Positions 53,370 through 63,300 of a DNA stretch of 64,000 nucleotides are shown piece by piece (position 1 is the stretch's first letter; each line of letters starts with the position of its first letter). The translations under genes were made by a program, and so were the position numbers. Source of the DNA: Trichomonas tenax (lineage: Eukaryota; Parabasalia; Trichomonadida; Trichomonadidae); NCBI GenBank assembly GCA_023091735.1, contig JALKBU010000132.1:1-64000 (forward strand), given 5' to 3'. The notes under the pieces were generated by a model. It saw nothing but the letters and a program-made list of their open reading frames with translations, had not been told where the DNA came from and made no database searches.

Positions 53370-54040
53370 TCTTTTATATGAGGAAAAACTAATATTATAT
53401 ATTGTTGTTTTAAACATGTTGATTTGATTATTTTAATTTTTATTTTCCAAGAAGTCGATTAATTCAATTTTACTAATATGAAATCAAATTTGCTATAATG
53501 TTGTGTAATATCATGCACACACGTACTATTAGCTAATAAAGCAACATAACTCTCTAAAACTCTACTTAATATGTTAATTCCAAATCTAATTTTTTAAAAT
53601 TTACGGAACTAAAACCTCTTTCCTTTACAATTAGACTCCAAATTTGATAGCAATCATTTTAAGCAAAGGTTGTTTTTTAAACAAATTTTGATGTTTTCTC
53701 CTACTATCGTTAAAGGAAAAATCATCAAAAATTTAAGGTGAATTATCACTTTTACATGCAAGTCGGGCCTTAAATAGTATTTTTTGAAATTAAAATAGAA
53801 AAAAATTCTTAGCTTCAACAAGATAATTAAATTGGCAAATCAATACCAATTTATATAATGTCATGAATTTACATATTATTTTCTCTCTGAAATAGTTCTG
53901 AACTCAATTTTTTCAATATTATTCTTGAATATTGGATCTAGATCTATAATTCTCATCTTTTGAATATAGACTCCTTGCTTTTAAAGCAATTTTTCTTCTA
54001 GATGAAGAAGAATCCATCAATTTCATTCAAAGAATATTTT
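53370..54040. other. intergenic upstream of the Sfi1-like gene
   Basis: AT-rich; no gene or further repeat recognised. Confidence 0.45.
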
Positions 54041-54086
54041 TTTGACATGTAATTAGGAATTTTGCCGGTATAATTTACATGACAAA
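54041..54086 (+). promoter_or_regulatory. two ACATGT-type motifs before the Sfi1-like gene
   Basis: TTTGACATGTAA (54041-54052) and TTTACATGACAAA (54074-54086) lie 25-70 bp upstream of the ATG, in opposite orientations. Close spacing to the start suggests a core promoter element; function is inferred. Confidence 0.5.
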
Positions 54087-54110
54087 ATTCACTTTACAAA
54101 TAAACGTTAG

Positions 54111-56507
54111 ATGTCGCGAACGAGTTCCCCTTCAGGTGCAAAGTCGCAGCTCATCTCAAACAGGGGAATTCTTTCGCAGATCAATCCTGTCGTGAGAAAG
54201 AAATCGAAAAATCGAAATATTTTAGTACCTCCTGAGTGGGATGCTTCGACATCTAAAGCATACAGGCTCTTAGTAGGCCCAAAAATATCAGAATACGTAG
54301 AAGTTCCTAAAGAGGAGGAAGTTACCGAACAAAAATTTAGCAAAACTACATCAAAAGAGTTCAAAGATCCAGAAAAACTTTTAGCAAATCTCTATCCTTC
54401 GAGACTCGGCCAAGAATTCAAACCATCGGAAGTAACAATCGAACAGCTCGATGCTCTCACGCTGCCAAACGATTTACTCGTTCAAGTTCTTCCTCCAGGA
54501 GTTCCGCCTAAATACGACATCCTTCTGCTCTCACAGAAGAAGAAATCAATTAAGAGGCCGGCAATAAAGAAGAAACCACTCCCAGATTTACCTGTTTCCC
54601 TTTACACTGATGACACAATCGATCAAGTTCCGACACAGAAAAATGGATTTAAGAGTTCATTCAAACTTCCAATGTTCGCTGAGGAAGAGGAGGAAGAAGC
54701 ACCCGCTCCTGTGGCAACAACGCCTGAACAGAAACCGAAAAATGTCAAACAACAAAGGACACTCAAAGAAATCAAAGCAAAAATTCAAAAAAAGCGTTTA
54801 ATTCAATTGAGAATGTATTTTTACGTTTTAAGGTGCTGGGCTTGTTTTAAAATTAATGCGAGAGCAAAATTTGTTTTTATAAAAGATGTTGACAATTCTC
54901 GTTTGCTTCTTCACTTCATTCGTCACTGGAATTCATATGTTCAACGCCAATTAGTTCTTCGCAGATGCAGAGCACAATTGGAGGGGTACATCAACAATCA
55001 GATGACGAAAAACAGTTGGCAGACATGGAAGACGAAAGGCAAGAAAGCTATAAAGCACGCACACATTGCTGCACAATATCTCGAAATTAGAAACCAAAAT
55101 CTTTCTAAGACAATCTTCAGACTATTCAAAGAAGTCACATACAACAAGAGAATGGTTCAGCGCGAAATCAAGAAATTCTACAGATTCAAACCAGACGGTC
55201 CATTCACACAAGTTAATGCTTATTACACTGAAAAGCGCACATTAAACATCAAAGCTCTTCACCACTACTTCGTTAAGCACTCTCCTCCAGTCATAAGAGC
55301 TTGGAAGGCACAAGTCGATCAGACAAAGAAAGATACAGGTCAAACAGGACAAGTTCATGACGTCATTCGCTGCATCAAGTTCAGGCAATGGTTTGCGAGA
55401 TACAAAGATCACTTTCATCATAGAGTTCTCGCGGAAGTCAGAAGAGTTTCGAAATTATCGATTGGAAAGACAACACGGAAAGAACGTGAGACATCCGAAA
55501 GAGTTGAGAAGACAGTTATGATTCAGCTCGTTCACGATCGAAACATTCTCAACGCAAAACTCAGCCAATTCGACAGACTCAGCCAGAATCACAAAGAAGC
55601 TGTCATCAGACGCTCTCAGTTGAGATCAGAGATCTCTTCCACAGCAAATCGTTATTTCGTTCGCCAGGAAGAATTGAGCCTTGTCGAAAGCTTCAAGCAG
55701 GCCGAAGAAGTTGAGAAGAAGACTCGCGAGATCAGAATACAGCTCGCTGAAGGCTTCTTGTTCCACTTAGGAAGAGCAGTCAGATCTTACGACAACCAAG
55801 TCGTCGCACACGAGTTTTGCCTTGCGTTCAGAGTCCTCTCCAATCCAGTCGTTGAGAAAGCTGTCGGATACTTCTACGAAAAGAAGCACATCAAGAATTT
55901 GCTTGCATCGACGGTCCGCGCGAGAAAGAGCTTGAAGCAAGCGACAACATGCGTCAAGATCTATCATCAGATGTTCGGATGGAATCTCTGGAGGCAGTTC
56001 ATCGACAAGGTCAATGCCAACAGATCAAATGGCATCATGTCATCCATCAGAAGACGCACACAGATCATGCAACTCTATCCTTACTTCAACTGGGCCGAAG
56101 TTCTTCCAGTCAGACCTCCAAGGCCACTCAAGGAAGTCGAGCAGATGTTCAAGGATCTTCCTCTTGTTTCAATTCAGAGAAAAGTTGCGCGTGAGAGAGT
56201 TCATCATGTCAATGTTAGAATGATGTTGATGCAGAGAAGAATGTTGAGAGACTTCATCAGAGCTTTCGCTTCTTACGTTCAGGAACAGATCGCAACAAGA
56301 AGCGTCATCATGCTCATGAAGAAGAAGCAACAGTTGACATTGACAAGGAAGGCATTTGCTGTGTTCAAGGCGAAAGGAAAAGATGTTGCCGATGAGCCAA
56401 ATGCAGAAGAAAAGGAAATCTCAGCAAACATCACTGCTTGGTTCAGACATTTCTTCAGAGAAAGAGCGAGACAGAAAGTCGTCATCAAGAATATGCCGCT
56501 TTCTTAA
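54111..56507 (+). CDS. Sfi1-like centrin-binding or cytoskeletal protein
   Basis: A 798-residue, strongly basic protein. Residues 1-235 are low-complexity, Pro/Lys/Glu-rich. Residues about 240-780 are helical with recurring short W/F-centred units such as RCWACFKINARAKF, RHWNSYVQRQLVLRR, NSWQTWKTKG, VIRAWKAQV, RQWFARYKDHFHH, NLWRQFIDKV and AWFRHFFRERARQK. These L/F-x2-W-x3 units with basic following residues are the pattern of Sfi1 repeats, which bind centrin along a helix at centrosomes and basal bodies. Trichomonads have a large basal-body complex, so that location fits, but it is inference. No membrane segments. An unrelated Trp-rich alpha-helical structural protein is the alternative. TTTATAATAAATT after the stop is a likely polyadenylation signal. 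Confidence 0.6.
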   Translation: MSRTSSPSGAKSQLISNRGILSQINPVVRKKSKNRNILVPPEWDASTSKAYRLLVGPKISEYVEVPKEEEVTEQKFSKTTSKEFKDPEKLLANLYPSRLGQEFKPSEVTIEQLDALTLPNDLLVQVLPPGVPPKYDILLLSQKKKSIKRPAIKKKPLPDLPVSLYTDDTIDQVPTQKNGFKSSFKLPMFAEEEEEEAPAPVATTPEQKPKNVKQQRTLKEIKAKIQKKRLIQLRMYFYVLRCWACFKINARAKFVFIKDVDNSRLLLHFIRHWNSYVQRQLVLRRCRAQLEGYINNQMTKNSWQTWKTKGKKAIKHAHIAAQYLEIRNQNLSKTIFRLFKEVTYNKRMVQREIKKFYRFKPDGPFTQVNAYYTEKRTLNIKALHHYFVKHSPPVIRAWKAQVDQTKKDTGQTGQVHDVIRCIKFRQWFARYKDHFHHRVLAEVRRVSKLSIGKTTRKERETSERVEKTVMIQLVHDRNILNAKLSQFDRLSQNHKEAVIRRSQLRSEISSTANRYFVRQEELSLVESFKQAEEVEKKTREIRIQLAEGFLFHLGRAVRSYDNQVVAHEFCLAFRVLSNPVVEKAVGYFYEKKHIKNLLASTVRARKSLKQATTCVKIYHQMFGWNLWRQFIDKVNANRSNGIMSSIRRRTQIMQLYPYFNWAEVLPVRPPRPLKEVEQMFKDLPLVSIQRKVARERVHHVNVRMMLMQRRMLRDFIRAFASYVQEQIATRSVIMLMKKKQQLTLTRKAFAVFKAKGKDVADEPNAEEKEISANITAWFRHFFRERARQKVVIKNMPLS

Positions 56508-56652
56508 TGTTTTTATGTTTATAATAAATTTTTCTGTTTATATCAATAATAAAAGTAATAGACAATGTCAAGTAAAGTTTAGAAAAAGAAATGTAAAGTA
56601 TTGAATATTTAAAGAATTATTCCATAACAAAAATATTTTATTCATATGTAAA

Positions 56653-56726
56653 GCCTGTGTAGCTCAACCGGATAGAGCATAAGACTCTTAATCTTGGGGT
56701 TGCGGGTTCGAGTCCCGCCACTGGCT
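56653..56726 (+). tRNA. tRNA-Lys (anticodon CUU)
   Basis: A full cloverleaf can be drawn. The acceptor GCCTGTG pairs with CACTGGC (one U-U mismatch at pair 4-69), with D-stem GCTC/GAGC, anticodon stem TAAGA/TCTTG with loop CTCTTAA (anticodon CTT at 56687-56689), a 5-base variable loop, and T-stem GCGGG/CCCGC with loop TTCGAGT. The A box (TAGCTCAACCGG) and B box (GGTTCGAGTCC) are good. There is no intron. The discriminator would be U, unusual for lysine tRNAs. It reads AAG lysine codons. Confidence 0.9.
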
Positions 56727-56730
56727 TTTT
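56726..56730 (+). terminator. RNA polymerase III T-run terminator
   Basis: Five T residues directly follow the acceptor stem of tRNA-Lys, as expected for pol III termination. Confidence 0.75.
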
Positions 56731-56732
56731 CG

Positions 56733-58639
56733 ATGTTTTTTTCTTTCCCTTTTCCGTTTTTAGCTGATGACCAGACGCTTGCGCAGTCCGCCATCAACCT
56801 TTTCGGGGAAGAAATTTTGGAAAAACTAAAAGTTTGGCAAGATATATTAGACAAGAAATTTTACAAGCTAACCGAAGAAGACTATGTGGATACGTCCGAG
56901 GGCACATTGGATGGAGGTCCTGAAGGCCAGACAGCTTAGAACTGGCCAGAAATGGCTTTCTTTACATCCCAAAGTTCATCAACACAAAAGTTCCTCTCAA
57001 AAGCCTCGATCGACAATAGTTACACAATTGAAGATTTTCCAGGAGACGCTCCATACAATGAAAATGGAACAATTCCCATACATCTTTTTATCTCAAGAAG
57101 ACGTTAAGACCTCTATCGTTCACAAGCTCAGTTTTCGATTAGAAAACGACCAAAATCAAGTTATTATGATTACTACTCCTATCCAGATATCGTTAAACGA
57201 AGATTTCAATCCCGAAATGCCTGTAACAAACGATAACTACCCAATCATCTTCAACATAAAGTGGGCAGACAAGGAGGAATTTAAGAACAGCATCATACAG
57301 CAAGTTCAAATTATAACTCAAAGAGACATTAGAACAATTGATTATTGTATTAGATGTTTAGGACTACATTATGAGATAACCAAGGTAGCACACTGCTTCC
57401 CCAGATACGTAGATACGTCCTTGCGAAGCAATAGCTTTCTGGTTATATTATTTCGATTTTTTCCAAGAAAAGATAGACAAATTCACGCTTCAAAGTCTCA
57501 ACACTACGATTGTGAAAACAGTGGATGAGAGCATTGCAAGAATTGACGCGAAGCAAAGCTCAATAATCGCTCTCGCTCAAAAAATCCTCGAAACGGAGGA
57601 AAGCAAAACCGAAAGCAACGTCGCAACAATCCAAAGCGAGCTGGTACAGCAATATTTGCAAGCAAAGGAAAGAGACCAAGAGGGAAATCAACTGATCGAA
57701 AACAAAATACAAGAATTTTCCATGAACACGCAACAAATCAACGACAATATCAATGAGCAACTACAACATCAAGAATATCTTCTAGTTCAAGCGAACATGG
57801 ACTCCAAAACAATGATTGAAGAAATCAAATCGAACGAAATCGCACTAAAGCCAGAATTTGACGACAAAATCTCAGCAGTACACAAAGAACTCGATAACGA
57901 AATTGGACTTTTTAATGAAAATAAGAACAAATTAGACAATTTGATAATTAACAACTCAAAACAAACAGCAGAAAAGAACAAGCAAATCAAATCAGAGATT
58001 AAAGCAAGTCACAACATGTCAGGCAATGTTTCAAACTCAATTCAACTGTTCACGAATAATATCACAAATCTACAAAACGCAGTTTCAACAAATCTTATCA
58101 ATATAAATGTTAATACAGACAAAATCAACAAACTTATTAACGATACAATATCAAGCTCAGCAAGAATGAAAGAAATAATGCACATGAAACTCACGAACTT
58201 CATTAAGAACGCGCAAGCAGCGCTGGAATTATTGAACAGAAAAAAAGTGGTTGCAATTCAAAATGACACAGCAGCAGTTCAACTGTGTGCAAAGCAAGTT
58301 GAGAATGAGTTGACAAAACTCAACCAAATCAAATCTTACTACAACATAATCGCAACACGGACAAACAATTACATCAATTTCATTGACAGACTCAACGAAA
58401 AACTACTGGAGATACCAAAGGAACAGATCAAAGGGCATGACTTTAGCAATCTTTTACAGACAATCGAGAAGATGGGCACAATCACAGAAGCATTTCACAA
58501 ATCACAAAACGAAGACACACATGGACTGGAAAACAATTTCAAGCAATTCAATGATTGCATCAAAGAATACGCTACGGAATTCACAAAAACAGGATATTTC
58601 AAATATCTTGAAAAATTGGCAAAATCACATTCGCGATGA
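56733..58639 (+). pseudogene. broken coiled-coil protein gene directly behind the tRNA
   Basis: The ATG at 56733, seven bases past the tRNA, opens MFFSFPFPFLADDQTLAQSA and runs to an in-frame TAG at 56937. The same frame continues beyond it (NWPEMAFFTSQSSSTQKFLS) to about 57090. An extra T in a T5 run moves the protein to a second frame (SQEDVKTSIVHKLSFRLEND, and on to RYVDTSL). A further one-base shift near 57427 leads into the last, long frame (AIAFWLYYFDFFQEKIDKF, then coiled coil to 58639). Without these three lesions it would be about 635 residues: a globular N-terminal half and a heptad-repeat C-terminal half with no membrane segment. The family is unrecognised. The single-base lesions could be sequence errors; if so this is a live gene. 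Confidence 0.6.
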
Positions 58640-58850
58640 AAGATGATAATGAGAACTCTGATTAAGCATGTTCTGGAAGTGGGAACCTTATGTCAAAAAA
58701 GCTGTGGGATTGTCTATTATGTTGTGTCTGTCGAAAAATTAAAATATTTATTGAAAAAGTCTTTCAGATAAAATCTTCATTTTGCAATTTTATAACGGCC
58801 AATATGTTTTATTTTATATAAGCATGCATATCATGCAACATAACATTTTT

Positions 58851-58923
58851 TGTGGGTGTCTGGCCAAACCTCCAGACACTATTCAATTTTGATGATGTAT
58901 AACTGCTTGTCCAGACACCCACA
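58851..58923. repeat. 13-bp inverted repeat with an extra inner arm
   Basis: TGTGGGTGTCTGG (58851-58863) pairs perfectly with 58911-58923. A third copy of the arm core (CCAGACAC, 58872-58879) lies between, so two alternative stem-loops compete for the left arm, a layout seen in switch-like RNAs and in nested foldbacks. Confidence 0.65.
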
Positions 58924-59344
58924 ATTTTACCCATTCCCAAAACATACTATTATTTACTCTTTTATGATACCTTTAAGCCAATATCGCATGAAAAATAATG
59001 TTTAATATTTTCATTGCAAATCTTGGAATGGATATTTCAAGTTTGGCTTGATGTCAAGGGGCTAGGAGCACATCGGATTCTTTTGCCAGAACAATGCATG
59101 CTCATTTCTAGTATATGGCTTCAACTATTCTTATATTGCAATCATGGCAACACAAATTGATGTCTGCAATTCTTGACCCAATTCAACATCATGTACTCGT
59201 TCTATTGAGCTAAATAGATTACAGATTTACGCTTTATCAAATTCAGTTACAATAACTATCTATCAATACACATTTCCTAGCACACAAGCAAGCTAGGAAG
59301 TATGCAGCTTGAAAGACAGTCATTTTAGCATAACACAATCGTAC

Positions 59345-59453
59345 GAAATAAATTTCGATCTACAAAAGCCTTTAATTGTCTTACTGAACGAGCACGGTGC
59401 AAGTGTGTGCCCAGCAGGACGATTTATGGCTCCTGCAGGTCGAAATTTATTTC
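59345..59453. repeat. nested inverted repeat
   Basis: GAAATAAATTTCGA (59345-59358) pairs with 59440-59453. Inside lies GCAGGA/TCCTGC (59414-59419 with 59431-59436) and a run of GTGC words. It is GC-richer than its surroundings in the middle. Confidence 0.55.
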
Positions 59454-59471
59454 AAAACGCATTATTTCGAC

Positions 59472-59561
59472 AAATGTGATAGGAAACACCTGATTTCTAT
59501 ATCCTGCTATATAACTAGCAGCATATTGTGAGCCAGAAATCAGGTGTTTTCTATCACATTT
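59472..59561. repeat. 27-bp inverted repeat
   Basis: The 27 bases at 59472-59498 (AAATGTGATAGGAAACACCT...) pair with 59535-59561 with one mismatch, around a 36-base loop containing TATATAACTAGCAGC. It would make a stable hairpin in DNA or RNA. Confidence 0.75.
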
Positions 59562-59672
59562 CAAGCGATTTCGACTCTTTACTTAGAACACGACATAATG
59601 ATATCTAGTTGATGCCAGCATATTATTCTCTTATTTATCCTACAAAATACCATAAATATCATTTGATATATT

Positions 59673-59715
59673 ATTAAGTATTTCCAGAAATTGAGCAATT
59701 CTGGAAATACTTAAT
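59673..59715. repeat. 17-bp perfect hairpin
   Basis: ATTAAGTATTTCCAGAA (59673-59689) pairs perfectly with 59699-59715 across a 9-base loop. It resembles a terminator-like or foldback structure, with no T-run after it. Confidence 0.75.
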
Positions 59716-60011
59716 AGTATCAAAATTGAAAAATGTTTATTCGTATAATAAAGGTAGAAACATTACGACAGTTGACTAACATGTTGAAATGAATTCGATC
59801 GATGACAAAAAGAGTTTCGGCTTGTATTCTGAATGCAGAAACGCGACAGCTATTCGCCGCAGATGACTAGTTGTAAGTAATAAAGCCAAATGGATCCGAA
59901 AATGTTTTAATATGTTAAAACGGCATCATTTAAGCGCTTTAAGATGTTAAAAGGGGATAGCATTCACTTCCAAGTGAGAAGGTCGCTGTACAAAACATAA
60001 ATAAAAAATAA

Positions 60012-60332
60012 TATAACATTGAATGATTGTTATATTTTTGGAAATGTTGGAACACTTTTTATGCTTTTAATAGTTATTCTTGTTTATTTATTTTAAACGA
60101 CTGCCACATTGATAGTAATTATGATAAATATAGAACATTTATTACAAATAATCAAATTACTTCATATTCAACATTATTATTGAGACATTATCAAACATAT
60201 GAATGCATTGCAATTCATCCCATTGTTGATGTTAATGACTTACCAAAGAATTAAATCTCAAACAAAGTATGCAGATCAATAATTCCTGGAATTGCATTTC
60301 AATTGATTGACGCACTTTCATCTTCACCATAA
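60012..60332 (+). pseudogene. coding fossil B, paralogue of the fossil at 29850-30156
   Basis: Upstream of VPS13 the translation contains NDCHIDSNYDKYRTFITNNQ, then TLLLRHYQTYECIAIHPI, a stop, and in another frame RSIIPGIAFQLIDALSSSP-stop at 60330-60332. Order and spacing match the copy at 30 kb. DNA identity between the copies is much lower than for R1-R3, with the best-kept words coding the conserved peptide, so this was protein-coding rather than a simple repeat. Confidence 0.55.
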
Positions 60333-60391
60333 AATAATCAAATTATCCACCCCTGTTTATTTTTCACAACCCCTTAGTAAAATAAAATTTT

Positions 60392-63300
60392 ATGATTAAA
60401 GCAGCAGCAGCGAAAGTATTAAGTTTTTTCCTTAGCAATTACATCGAAGGAATCAACTCCAATCAGCTTCAGATGAGTCTATGGAACGGAATTGCTAAAC
60501 TCGAGAACATTTCCATCAAATCTAACGCATTAACATCACATCACATTCCATTAACCATCATAAACGGCAAAATGAGTTTGATCTCACTTGAATTTCCATG
60601 GGGCAAACTCGATTCACAATGCTGCCAACTCAAGTTCGAAAATATTTTCGCTGTCACGGATATTACAGGAAGCGCATTAGTATCTAAAGACATGGAGGTC
60701 TCCAATCCTCCGCAGAAACAAAATACATCTCCACAACAAACGCAAGGAAATTTATTTACGGGCATCATTTCAAAAGTCATCGATAACGTCAAATTTAACC
60801 TCAATAACTTGCATATCCGCATGGAGCTTCACGTTGATAACAAAATTACATCAATTGGTTTGATGGTCAAAAGTGTTGAAGTTTTTTCTGTTGATGATCA
60901 CAATGAACCATATTTCTACACATCCGAATCAACATCTATACGTAAGAAAGTCGTTATTCGCGACGTTGGTATTTACATAGATCCCAACTCAACATATATC
61001 GACACCGAAAACATCTTTGAAGGCATGACAAATACGAACCATGAATTCATCATTGAGCCATTCACTACAGAGACAATCATCACAATCAACAAAGACGAAA
61101 ATGTCGAACAACGAATTGAAGTTGATTTCGTTTCTCCAATTATTAAAGTTGTTATTAACAAACTTCAATATCTCGGAATTCAGTCATTGTTACGTCAGCT
61201 TCATCACTTCCGCATTCGAAGAACATTTTGTCACTTAGGGAGACCAGATCGAACCGTCCGGTCTGCTCGATCATCGGGTATGTGGTGGTATTATGCGAAC
61301 AAGACTGCTCTTTATATCAACGAACCAACTAAATTTGATCCAGCTAATGCATTGATTGTTTTACGGAATCGCAAGAAATTTGTTTCTCTTTGCAAATCTC
61401 AGGATGATCAAGTCAAAGCACTCGAAGACGAATTAGGTCCCTCTGCCACAATATTATTACGAAGCTATGCAGAAATGATCATTAACTCAGAAACATCTCC
61501 AATCTTAAATGAACAAGAAGCAGCCGAAATCCAACGTGGTGTTTCAAAAACAAATGGACCTATCAAAGTCAATGCTATGTTAAATTGTATTGATGTCCAC
61601 TTTGTTGATGGTGAAAAGTTCCATATGAGTATGTTAATTAAATCAATTGCATTTGATCTCCTCAACAACATCACCGACACTAAATTTAAGTTCACCTGTG
61701 GAAATGTTTCGCTTGAAAATCTCATCAGATCAAATACTCATTTCAAGTGGGACCCTCCACTAAAGATTTGGTATAATTCCAGTCTCACTGAGAAAGTATC
61801 TAACATTAAGATCCCATCAATTGAAGCATTTATTGATTATCGAACTATTACAAATGTTTATGAATTTTTGGACAGTCCAACAATCAATGATAATAAAATC
61901 CTTGCAAAGAAACAAAGAGAAGCTGCATTTCAAATAACGAAACGAGAAACTAAAGTTGATGTGTATGGAGGCAAGTTCACATTCTGTTTGAATTTGCTTT
62001 CTAAGCCTTTGACATTCTCAATTGAAAATTACAAATTCGTTGATTTCCAATTCACAGCAAATGAATTGAATTTAGGGACAGCGACTGAAAATTTAATATC
62101 GTCAGATCAAATTGTTCTTAACATTGATCCAACAAATTACTTTTATTCATGCAAGATTCCATCAGTTAAAGCAGTACTTTCAACAGATTTAATATCGCAA
62201 ATCATCGATTTCTTGATCGAAAAAGATTTGCTTCAAAAGCTGAAAAACAATGGCGATTCGAAGCATATAATTTACTCAGATATTGAAATAGCATCAGCAG
62301 AAATCCAATTATTATCTACAAAAGTAATCTCAACAATACATCTAAACAACAATAAGATTAATGTTGCAAAAGGACTCAAATATCTTTGCAATGAATTAAT
62401 CATTTATGATGATTCTTCGAATAAGTTATTATTCACTAATTTTGATTTAGATTTAACAGATAACTTTTTGATTTTGAATATCTCACAAATATCAACACTT
62501 ATCACTCAAGAGTCAATCATCAATTACATTGATTTTGTCAACAGAACAAAAATATTGAAATTAGAAATTCCACAAAATAAAGAAAAATCAGAATCAAAGA
62601 GTCCAGAGTTTGACATAACTCTCAGTCAATCAAAGTTCACCTTGAAAGTCAGCGAAAACACATTTTTGAATGCATCTCTTTCTCTAAACGCAATCACACA
62701 AGGTGCAATGATTAACAATCTTTCTGTTAATATAATGGATTCTGGTCATATTTTCTCGCCATTGTTGACTGCAGATTTTGTTAATTTCACATCTAATGAT
62801 ACAGAAAACAAAGTTAATATCGGAACCATTGCTTCAAACTTAACAAGAAGAGAGATCGATATTCTTAAGTCATTAAGTGATTTCAGGTTCACCCCATTAC
62901 AAAAGAAAGTTGTTATTAAAACAGAAAAGCATTCATCGAAATCCAAGAGTTTAGTTTTATCTCATAACGAAATAAAACTAAGCATTTGCTATGCAGGTGT
63001 TCAACTGAAGCCTCCTTTAATGACTGTTGTTTTATCTGCCTCAGGAACTGTTAATGAGGACAACAAAGCATCAATAGAAGAGTCTGTATCAATATATACA
63101 CAAGGACTCATTGCAAATCAAATGGAATTAATGGATGAAACAATTATTTCATTGATATTGGATTTCGAAAACAGTATTTTCCAAGGAAATATTGGAAACA
63201 TGAATGTATACATTCCTCATCATTTCTTGCTTGGTTTGAAAGAATTGATTTTCAGCAAAGATTATTATAACAATCAACCATTGTTTTCTATTTCAAACAA

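Larger units (their letters stand above)
58640..60011. other. palindrome-rich non-coding region
   Basis: No gene. Within 870 bp there are four separate inverted repeats (58851-58923, 59345-59453, 59472-59561, 59673-59715), listed individually, and a smaller CCTAGC/GCTAGG pair near 59277-59297. Confidence 0.6.
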
